DNA of 64,000 nt from Halomonas sp. ML-15 (GTDB lineage: Bacteria; Pseudomonadota; Gammaproteobacteria; Pseudomonadales; Halomonadaceae). Each line of letters starts with the position of its first letter. The first letter of the stretch is position 1. The notes under the pieces are model-generated. The model did not search any database. It saw only the letters and a list, made by a program, of their open reading frames with translations, and was not told the DNA's origin. The stretch is taken from the NCBI RefSeq assembly GCF_014779595.1, contig NZ_JACXZT010000001.1:124001-188000 (forward strand), read 5' to 3'. Made by a program: the position numbers and the translations under genes. This document shows positions 57,444 to 64,000 of the stretch, one piece after another.

Positions 57444-57470
57444 CTTTCCAGGCCAGCGCGGCCTGGAAAG
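57444..57470 (+). promoter_or_regulatory. Leader hairpin of xdhA
   Basis: An 11-bp perfect stem CTTTCCAGGCC/GGCCTGGAAAG with a five-base loop, 23 bases before the xdhA start codon and without a U-tract. In the mRNA it would sit just ahead of the ribosome binding site and could influence translation or stability. Confidence 0.5.
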
Positions 57471-57493
57471 CACAACAACGAGCGGATCCTGCG

Positions 57494-58960
57494 ATGATCG
57501 ACTTCTATCTCAACGGCAAGCGTCAGCGGTGCGACGATGTTCCCGCCGACACCAGCATTCTCGAACTCCTGCGCACCCGCCTGGGCCAGACCGGCACCAA
57601 GGAAGGCTGCGCCTCGGGCGACTGCGGCGCCTGCACCGTCGCCATCGGTGAGCCCGGCGACGGCGACACCCTGCGCTATCACGCCGCCAACGGCTGCATT
57701 ACCCCCGCCCATCAACTCGACGGCTGCCATCTGGTCACCGTCGAGGGCCTGGCCCGCGGCGATGCCCTGCATCCCGCCCAGGCCGCCATGGTCGAGTGCC
57801 ACGGCAGCCAGTGCGGCTTCTGCACGCCGGGCATCGTGATGTCGCTGTTCACGCTGCACGAGGAGCAGCGTCAAGCCCCCGCACCGCTGAGCCAGCAGCG
57901 ACTCGAGGAGGTGCTGGGTGGCAACCTGTGCCGCTGTACTGGCTACCGGCCGATCCGCGACGCCGCCCTGAGCATGAACGACTATCCCGACACCCATCCG
58001 CTGTGGGCCGACGATCCCGACCTGGCCAACAACGTGGCGCAGCTGCGCTCAGCCAAGGCCAGCGCCAGCGCGGGTGGCCACTTCGCTGCTCCGCGTGATC
58101 TCGCCGCGCTGCGTAAGCTCAAGGCCGAGCGTCCCGAGGCCCGGTTGGTGGCCGGTGCTACCGACCTGTGGCTCGAGACCACCCAACAGCTCAAGGCGCT
58201 GGATGATCTGATCGACGTTCGCCAGGTGGCAGAGTTGAACACCATCGAGGAGACTCCCCAGGGATGGTGGGTCGGCGCTGCCGTCACCTATTCGCGCCTC
58301 GAACCGCTATTCGACCAGCACTTCCCCGCCTTCGCCCACCTGCTGCATCGCTTTGCCTCCAAGCAGATCCGCAACCGTGGGACCCTCGGTGGCAACGTCG
58401 CCAACGCCTCGCCGATCGGCGATTCGCCGCCGGTGCTGCTGGCCCTCGACGCCCGGGTGAGCCTCGACGGACCCGACGGCGAGCGCGAACTGCCGCTCGG
58501 CGATTTCTTCCTCGACTACAAGCAGACCGCGCTGGCGGCCAACGAATTTATCCGCGCGATCTTCCTGCCGCGGCCCAGCGAGGCGCAGAATCTCAAGGTC
58601 TGGAAGCTGTCCAAACGGCGTGAGGACGATATTTCGGCGGTGCTGGGCGCCTTTGTCTGGCGCCTCGACGGTGAGGTCATGCGCGACGTGCGCCTGGCCT
58701 TCGGCGGTATGGCGGCGATTCCCAAGCGCGCCGCCGCCGCCGAGGCCGCTCTCGAGGGCCAGGCCCCGGATGGCGCCGCTTTCGCCGCCGCGCGGGCCGC
58801 CCTGGCCCAGGATTTCCAGCCGATGAGTGACGTGCGCGGCAGCGCCGAGTATCGCCAAGTGGCGGCGAGCAACCTGCTCGAACGCCTGCGACTGATGATC
58901 GACGCCGCCCACCACGCCAACGCCCAACAGGAGGTGACCCTGCATGCGTACGCTCACTGA
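57494..58960 (+). CDS. xdhA: Xanthine dehydrogenase small subunit (2Fe-2S/FAD) XdhA
   Basis: Electron-transfer subunit of xanthine dehydrogenase, 488 aa. First 2Fe-2S site: Cys39, Cys44, Cys47, Cys68. Second site: Cys107, Cys110, Cys146, Cys148 (QCGFCTPG, CRCTGYRPI). The FAD domain from about 190 includes LVAGATDLWLE and NRGTLGGNVANASPIGDSPP. The ATG at 57494 is chosen because the longer frame, to 57410, would begin inside the RutR operator and run through the leader hairpin. It overlaps xdhB by 17 bases. Confidence 0.96.
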   Translation: MIDFYLNGKRQRCDDVPADTSILELLRTRLGQTGTKEGCASGDCGACTVAIGEPGDGDTLRYHAANGCITPAHQLDGCHLVTVEGLARGDALHPAQAAMVECHGSQCGFCTPGIVMSLFTLHEEQRQAPAPLSQQRLEEVLGGNLCRCTGYRPIRDAALSMNDYPDTHPLWADDPDLANNVAQLRSAKASASAGGHFAAPRDLAALRKLKAERPEARLVAGATDLWLETTQQLKALDDLIDVRQVAELNTIEETPQGWWVGAAVTYSRLEPLFDQHFPAFAHLLHRFASKQIRNRGTLGGNVANASPIGDSPPVLLALDARVSLDGPDGERELPLGDFFLDYKQTALAANEFIRAIFLPRPSEAQNLKVWKLSKRREDDISAVLGAFVWRLDGEVMRDVRLAFGGMAAIPKRAAAAEAALEGQAPDGAAFAAARAALAQDFQPMSDVRGSAEYRQVAASNLLERLRLMIDAAHHANAQQEVTLHAYAH

Positions 58961-61421
58961 ACTCTCACCCGCTTCAGCCAAGGCGCGCGCCGACCAACAG
59001 GGCCGCAACAAGGGCGATGGCCCGCTGGCCCGCGAGATCAGCGATATCGCTCGCCAGGGAGCGCCAGGAACGACCCGCCCCCACGAGAGTGCCATCAAGC
59101 ATGTCACCGGACGCGCCGCCTATATCGATGACCTCCAGGCCCCGGCCGATACCCTGCACGTGGCACTGGGCCTGTCGCCGGTGGCCCACGGCCGCCTGAC
59201 ACGCCTCGACCTGGAGAAGGTCAAGGCCGCCCCCGGCGTGGTCGATGTCATCACCATCGTCGACGTCCCCGGCCACACCGATATCGGCCCGGTATTTCCC
59301 GGTGATCCGATCTTCGCCGACGACGAGATCAGCTACGTTGGCCAGTGCCTGTTCGCGGTGGCCGCCGACAGTCATCAGGCCGCCCGCCGCGCCGTGACCC
59401 TGGCCGAGATCGAGATCGACGAGCAGCCGGCCAGCCTCGACCCGGTGGCGGCCGCCGAGCGTGAGGAGTTCGTGCGCCCCACTCACGTGCAGCAGAGCGG
59501 TGACTGGCAGGCGGCGCTGAATGGCGCTGCCCATGTCATCGAGAGCGAGCAGTTCGTCGGCGGCCAGGAGCACTTCTACCTCGAAGGCCAGGCCTGCCTG
59601 GTGCAGCCCACCGAAGATGAGGGAGTGATCGTGCACACCTCCAATCAGCATCCCAGCGAGACCCAGAAGCTGGTCGCAGAGGTGCTCGACATCCCCTTCC
59701 ATGCAGTCACCGTGGAGATGCGCCGCATGGGCGGAGGCTTCGGTGGCAAGGAGACCCAGGCTTCGCCGTGGGCCTGCGTCGCCGCCATCATTGCACGGCG
59801 CACCGGTCGCACCACCCGCGTGCGCCTGCCGCGCGCCGAGGACATGCGTGCCACCGGCAAGCGCCACCCCTTCCACAACCGCTACCGGCTGGGCTTCGAT
59901 GACCAGGGCGTGCTGCAGGGCGGCGATATTACCGTGATCGGCGACTGCGGCTACTCACCGGACCTCTCCGAGGCGATCGTCGACCGCGCCATGTTCCATG
60001 CCGACAACGCCTACTCGCTGGGCAGCGCGCGAGTCACCGGCCACCGCGCCAAGACCCATACCGCCTCGAATACGGCGTTCCGCGGCTTCGGTGGCCCCCA
60101 GGGCATGATGATCATCGAGGCGGCGATGGACGATATCGCCCGGCGTCTCGGTGAGGACCCACTGACCGTTCGCAAGCGCAACCTCTATCGCGCCGGCGAG
60201 GAGCACGGCATCAAGCGTGACGTGACCCACTATGGCCAGCCGGTGGAGCAGCTCGGTCTGCTCCACGATCTGGTCGCGCAGATCGAGCAGAGCAGCGACT
60301 ACTGGGCGCGCCGCGAGGCCATCACCGCTCACAACGCCGGCAACCCGATCATCAAGAAGGGCCTGGCGCTGACCCCGGTGAAGTTCGGCATCTCGTTCAC
60401 CGCCAAGCACCTCAACCAGGCCGGCGCCCTGCTCCACGTCTATACCGACGGCAGCGTGATGATCAACCACGGCGGCACCGAGATGGGCCAGGGCCTGCAC
60501 ACCAAGGTGTGCCAGGTGGTCGCCCGCGAGCTGGGCCTCGACCTGGAGCAGGTGCGCATCACCGCCACGCGCACCGACAAGGTGCCCAACACCTCGCCCA
60601 CCGCGGCCTCCAGCGGCGCCGATCTCAACGGCCAGGCCGCCCGCGACGCCTGCCTCACGCTCAAGGCGCGGCTGTTCGACTTCGCCGCCGAGCACTTCGG
60701 CACCGATCGCGGCGGCCTCGACCGCGAGGGTATGCGCCTGGAGGGCGGCGAGCTGATCGCCGGCAGCGGCGAGGCCGAGTGTCGGATTCCCTGGGGCGAA
60801 CTGGTGCAGGCCGCCTACCTGTCACGCATCTCGCTGTCGGAGAAGGGCTTCTACTCCACCCCGCTGATCCACTACGACCGCGAGACAGCCAAGGGCCGGC
60901 CGTTCTACTACTACGCCTTCGGCGCCGCGGTGGCCGAGGTCAGCGTCGACACCCTGAGCGGCGAGTACCAGGTGGATCGCGTCGATATCCTGCACGACGT
61001 CGGCGACTCACTGAACCCGGCCATCGACATCGGCCAGGTCGAGGGCGGCTTCATCCAGGGCATGGGCTGGCTGACCAGCGAGGAGCTCAAGTGGAACGAC
61101 GCCGGCCGTCTGGTCAGCGACGGCCCCGCTACTTACAAGATCCCCGCCTTCGGCGACCTGCCGCCGGTGTTCAACGTGGAATTGATGCAGGGCCATCCCA
61201 ACTCCCAGGCCAGCATCTACCGCTCCAAGGCAGTCGGTGAGCCGCCGTTCATGCTCGGTATCGCGGTGTGGTCGGCGCTGCGCGATGCGCTGTCGAGCCT
61301 CGCCGACTACCGCGACTGCCCGCGACTCGACACCCCGGCCACCCCGGAGCGGGTGTTGATGGCCGCCGAAGCACTGCGTCAAGGCGCCAAGGCGCAAGAG
61401 GCCGAGCATGGACCGGCCTGA
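58944..61421 (+). CDS. xdhB: Xanthine dehydrogenase molybdopterin-binding subunit XdhB
   Basis: Catalytic molybdenum subunit, 825 aa, that hydroxylates hypoxanthine and xanthine to urate. Landmarks: MGGGFGGKETQ, NTAFRGFGGPQGMMIIE with the substrate-binding Arg, HGGTEMGQGLHTKVCQ (cofactor Gln), and the catalytic Glu in KAVGEPPFMLG. It has about 40 extra N-terminal residues compared with the core, which starts at TGRAAYIDDL. Overlaps at both ends with xdhA and xdhC indicate a tightly coupled operon. Confidence 0.96.
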   Translation: MRTLTELSPASAKARADQQGRNKGDGPLAREISDIARQGAPGTTRPHESAIKHVTGRAAYIDDLQAPADTLHVALGLSPVAHGRLTRLDLEKVKAAPGVVDVITIVDVPGHTDIGPVFPGDPIFADDEISYVGQCLFAVAADSHQAARRAVTLAEIEIDEQPASLDPVAAAEREEFVRPTHVQQSGDWQAALNGAAHVIESEQFVGGQEHFYLEGQACLVQPTEDEGVIVHTSNQHPSETQKLVAEVLDIPFHAVTVEMRRMGGGFGGKETQASPWACVAAIIARRTGRTTRVRLPRAEDMRATGKRHPFHNRYRLGFDDQGVLQGGDITVIGDCGYSPDLSEAIVDRAMFHADNAYSLGSARVTGHRAKTHTASNTAFRGFGGPQGMMIIEAAMDDIARRLGEDPLTVRKRNLYRAGEEHGIKRDVTHYGQPVEQLGLLHDLVAQIEQSSDYWARREAITAHNAGNPIIKKGLALTPVKFGISFTAKHLNQAGALLHVYTDGSVMINHGGTEMGQGLHTKVCQVVARELGLDLEQVRITATRTDKVPNTSPTAASSGADLNGQAARDACLTLKARLFDFAAEHFGTDRGGLDREGMRLEGGELIAGSGEAECRIPWGELVQAAYLSRISLSEKGFYSTPLIHYDRETAKGRPFYYYAFGAAVAEVSVDTLSGEYQVDRVDILHDVGDSLNPAIDIGQVEGGFIQGMGWLTSEELKWNDAGRLVSDGPATYKIPAFGDLPPVFNVELMQGHPNSQASIYRSKAVGEPPFMLGIAVWSALRDALSSLADYRDCPRLDTPATPERVLMAAEALRQGAKAQEAEHGPA

Positions 61422-62286
61422 GGCATCGCTGCAGCAGCAAGGCAGCGCACTGCCCTGGCACGCCGCGCTGCATGCGCTGCAGCGCGAGGCGCAGCCCCAC
61501 GCCCTGGCCAGCGTGGTCGGAGCGGCGGGCTCCACGCCCCGCGAGCCCGGCGCCAAGATGGTGATAACCGACGACGCCGTGCACGACACCCTGGGCGGCG
61601 GCAGCTTCGAGTTCCAGGTCATCGCCTGCGCCCGCGAGGCGCTGGTCCGCGGCGAGCATGGCACCCGGCTCGAGGCCTTCCCCCTCGGCGGACGCAGCGG
61701 CCAGTGCTGCGGCGGCTACGTCCACGTGCTGATCGAGCTGTTTGCCGGCGCCGAGATGCAGGTGGCGGTCTTCGGTGCAGGTCATGTCGGCCAGGCGCTG
61801 GCGGGGCTGATCGCGCCGCTGCCATGGCGCGTCCACTGGTTCGACAGCCGTGACGATGTCTTTCCCGCGGAGCAGCGACCGCGGCTGGCCAAGCACCACG
61901 CACCGGATCCCGCCGCCGCGGTGGCGACGCTGCCGCCAGGCTGCCACGCGCTGGTGATGACCCACGACCACGGCGAGGACTGCGCGCTGGTGGATGCCCT
62001 GCTGGCCCGCGGCGACTGCGCCTCCATCGGCCTGATCGGCTCGCACAGCAAATGGGCCAGCTTCCAGCGCCGCCTGCGCGATGCGGGCTACGCGCAGGAT
62101 CGTCTCGATTCGGAGGTGCGCTGCCCGATCGGGGTGGCCGGCGCCAAGGGCAAGCTGCCCTATGAGATCGCACTCTCGGTGGTCACCGAGCTACTCACGC
62201 TCAAGCCCGCGCAGAGTCACGAGGACCGACGCGGCGCAGCACCCGAGACCCTGCGCGAGGCGTTTACGCCCCCAACAACCGAGTGA
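61408..62286 (+). CDS. xdhC: Xanthine dehydrogenase accessory protein XdhC
   Basis: Binds molybdenum cofactor, promotes its sulfuration and delivers it to XdhB. 292 aa: an N-terminal XdhC/CoxI domain (VVGAAGSTPREPGAKM, GGRSGQCCGGYVHVL) and a C-terminal Rossmann domain (VAVFGAGHVGQALAGLI, LIGSHSKWASFQRRL). It overlaps xdhB by 14 bases and precedes guaD by 38. Confidence 0.95.
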   Translation: MDRPEASLQQQGSALPWHAALHALQREAQPHALASVVGAAGSTPREPGAKMVITDDAVHDTLGGGSFEFQVIACAREALVRGEHGTRLEAFPLGGRSGQCCGGYVHVLIELFAGAEMQVAVFGAGHVGQALAGLIAPLPWRVHWFDSRDDVFPAEQRPRLAKHHAPDPAAAVATLPPGCHALVMTHDHGEDCALVDALLARGDCASIGLIGSHSKWASFQRRLRDAGYAQDRLDSEVRCPIGVAGAKGKLPYEIALSVVTELLTLKPAQSHEDRRGAAPETLREAFTPPTTE

Positions 62287-62324
62287 CGGCGGGGGCCGAG
62301 CCGCCCGCCCAGACGGAGAACGAC

Positions 62325-63665
62325 ATGACCAACGCTGGACCCTCAGCGGAACGCGTGCTGCGCGGCCCCGTGGTGAGCTTTCTCAACGACCCGGGTGAAG
62401 GCGACACGCCAGAGCCGGGTAGCCTGCTGCATCTGCAGGATGGCGCCATCTGGCTGGTCGATGGGCGCATCCAGGCGGTCGGCGACTATGCCGAGCTGGC
62501 CCCGCGTCTGCCCGTCGGCATCGAAGTAGTGGACTATGCCGGCAAGCTGATGATGCCGGGCTTTATCGACAGCCATGTGCACTATGTACAGCTCGATATC
62601 ATGGCCTCCTACGGCCGACAGCTGCTCGACTGGCTCAACGAGTACACCTTCCCGGAGGAGTGCCGCTTCGCCGAGCGTGCCCACGCCGAGAACGTTGCCG
62701 AGGCCTTTCTCGATGAGCAGTTGAGGGTCGGCACCACCACCGCCCAGGTGTTCTGCACCTCGCACCCAGTGTCGGTGGACACCTTCTTCGCCGCCGCCCA
62801 GCGCCGCGGACTGCGCATGCTGGCCGGCAAGGTGCTGATGGACCGCCATGCCCCCGAGGCGCTGACCGATAGCGTCGAGAGCGGCGTACGCGACAGCGAG
62901 CGGCTGATCGGCGACTGGCACGGCAAGGATCGTCTCGGCTACACCCTGACGCCGCGCTTCGCGCCTACCTCCAGTGCTGCCCAGCTTGATACAGTGGGCG
63001 GCATCCTGCGCAACGCGCCGGACCTGCACCTGCAGACCCACCTCTCCGAGAACAAGGGCGAGATCGACTGGGTCGCCGAACTGTTTCCGGACTGCCGCGA
63101 CTATCTAGGGGTCTACGAGCGCTATGGCCTGGTAGGCCCCCGCAGCACCTTTGCCCACGGCATTCACCTCGATCAGCCGATGCGCAACCGACTGGCCGCC
63201 GCCGGCGCCAATATCGCCTTCTGCCCGACCTCCAACCTGTTCCTGGGCAGCGGGCTGTTCGACCGCCTGGCGTGCCGCGACGCCGGCCTCAACACCACCC
63301 TGGCCAGCGATGTCGGCGGCGGTACCGACCTGTCAGGGCTTGCCACGCTAAAGGCGGCCTACCAGGTCGGCCAGCTGCTCGGCCAGCCGCTGACCGCCTG
63401 GCAGGGCTTCTATCGCCTGACGCTAGGTAACGCCCGGGCGCTGCACCTCGATACGCATATCGGCAGCCTGCGCGAGGGCAAGGAGGCCGACATCGTGGTC
63501 CTCGACCCCGCCGCCACCCCGCTGCTGGCCCGTCGCAGCGCCAGAACGCGGAATCTCGCCGAGCAGCTGTTTGCGCTGATGATGCTCGGCGACGACCGCA
63601 GCGTCTACGCCACCTGGGCCAACGGTGAATGTGTGCACCAGCGCGAAGCTGCCTCTACGCCCTGA
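62325..63665 (+). CDS. guaD: Guanine deaminase
   Basis: Amidohydrolase turning guanine into xanthine, the substrate of the XDH encoded just upstream. 446 aa. Zinc ligands are in PGFIDSHVHYVQLD, LQTHLSENKGEIDWV and FAHGIHLDQ, with the catalytic Asp in ASDVGGGTDLSG. The ATG at 62325 has ACGGAGA upstream and is preferred over 62283. Last gene of the xdhABC-guaD operon. Confidence 0.95.
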   Translation: MTNAGPSAERVLRGPVVSFLNDPGEGDTPEPGSLLHLQDGAIWLVDGRIQAVGDYAELAPRLPVGIEVVDYAGKLMMPGFIDSHVHYVQLDIMASYGRQLLDWLNEYTFPEECRFAERAHAENVAEAFLDEQLRVGTTTAQVFCTSHPVSVDTFFAAAQRRGLRMLAGKVLMDRHAPEALTDSVESGVRDSERLIGDWHGKDRLGYTLTPRFAPTSSAAQLDTVGGILRNAPDLHLQTHLSENKGEIDWVAELFPDCRDYLGVYERYGLVGPRSTFAHGIHLDQPMRNRLAAAGANIAFCPTSNLFLGSGLFDRLACRDAGLNTTLASDVGGGTDLSGLATLKAAYQVGQLLGQPLTAWQGFYRLTLGNARALHLDTHIGSLREGKEADIVVLDPAATPLLARRSARTRNLAEQLFALMMLGDDRSVYATWANGECVHQREAASTP

Positions 63666-63712
63666 TACCGCACACAGGACTCTGTGCCAGGTAGTAAGGC
63701 GTTGCGCTGATT

Positions 63713-63743
63713 GGGCGGCCATCCACGATGGTCGCCCCTTTTT
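63713..63743 (+). terminator. Terminator after guaD
   Basis: An 11-bp stem GGGCGGCCATC/GATGGTCGCCC (one G-U pair) with a CAC loop, followed by CTTTTT. Classical intrinsic terminator for the purine operon. Confidence 0.8.
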
Positions 63744-63762
63744 ATGCCCCGTTAGCGAGAGA

Positions 63763-64000
63763 TCACTGACGATACCGCCAGGCATCGACCAGTCGAAACA
63801 CGCACAGCGCCATCAACACTGCCAGCGCCACGCCGGGCCACAGATAATCGGCTCGCGTCAGCACCCAGAAGTGCATGACCCCCAGCCCCGCCGCCACATA
63901 CACCAGCCGGTGCAACCAGTGCCAGGCGCGGGCGCCCATCGCATGACGCACCGCGGCCGGTGAGGTCAACGCCAGCGGTATCAACAGCAGCAGCCCCGCC
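63763..64000 (-). CDS. msrQ: MsrQ, heme-binding membrane subunit of the MsrPQ system (partial, cut by window edge)
   Basis: The C-terminal 78 residues or so of a membrane protein whose start lies beyond the right edge; the frame is open to the last base. LLIPLALTSPAAVRHAMGARAWHWLHRLVYVAAGLGVMHFWVLTRADYLWP carries the heme-ligand His residues of MsrQ/YedZ. MsrQ passes electrons from the quinone pool to the periplasmic molybdoenzyme MsrP, which repairs oxidised methionine. msrP would be expected upstream, outside the window; if present it would be another molybdoenzyme at this locus. Confidence 0.85.
   Translation of the reverse strand, partial: AGLLLLIPLALTSPAAVRHAMGARAWHWLHRLVYVAAGLGVMHFWVLTRADYLWPGVALAVLMALCVFRLVDAWRYRQ

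Overview
The window is a continuous stretch of GC-rich gammaproteobacterial chromosome, with about 60 tightly packed genes, no rRNA or tRNA genes seen, and no insertion sequence or prophage. A complete ectABC ectoine cluster, a Pseudomonas/Shewanella-style formate dehydrogenase locus, a purine-degradation operon and the overall codon style point to a halophile of the Halomonadaceae (Halomonas-like). The genus is an inference from gene content, not from a marker gene.

Layout. 1-6.9 kb: the end of tamB, then msrA, a YheT-type hydrolase, can-pepQ and gor. 7.1-9.7 kb: ectABC, with candidate promoters and a terminator. 9.7-13.9 kb: a DUF3833 lipoprotein and a three-gene amidoligase-type operon (retropepsin-like lipoprotein, inactive transglutaminase fused to a membrane domain, ATP-grasp ligase). 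14-19.8 kb: zur-hisI-yidD, a DJ-1 protein, an RHH protein, sufE, a tyrosine recombinase divergent from a KfrA-like coiled-coil protein, and nfuA. 20-28 kb: metH, a MATE transporter, and a periplasmic binding protein overlapping a GGDEF-EAL membrane protein. 28.3-33.9 kb: sulfite reductase with DUF934, smrA, a cyclotransferase-like protein, arsC-wrbA-DUF2069 and pdxH. 33.9-38.5 kb: a Pat-type lysine acetyltransferase divergent from an HDAC-like deacetylase, then a cupin regulator.

38.5-50.2 kb is a molybdoenzyme region: fdhD, divergent from DUF3305-DUF3306-ferredoxin-torD-fdhX-fdhABC, followed by moaB and moeA. 50.2-53 kb carries tusDCBE, acpH and a YccA-type membrane protein. 53-57 kb carries hrpB, a GntR regulator and a RutR-like TetR regulator. 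57.5-63.7 kb is xdhABC-guaD, a second molybdoenzyme system, and the window ends inside msrQ.

Functional themes: osmoadaptation (ectABC, possibly the amidoligase operon); molybdenum and sulfur chemistry (fdh, xdh, moaB, moeA, fdhD, tus, sufE, nfuA); redox repair (msrA, msrQ, gor, wrbA); and protein acetylation.

The most unusual sequence-level observation is a dispersed, nested inverted-repeat element present twice (47913-48032 and 57117-57315). At least three helix positions differ between the copies in a compensatory way, and the second copy carries an extra block of roughly 80 bp with its own hairpins in the apical loop. Other points worth following are the binding-protein/c-di-GMP gene pair, the Pat/HDAC pair, the recombinase/KfrA pair, and a near-perfect RutR-type operator in front of xdhA.
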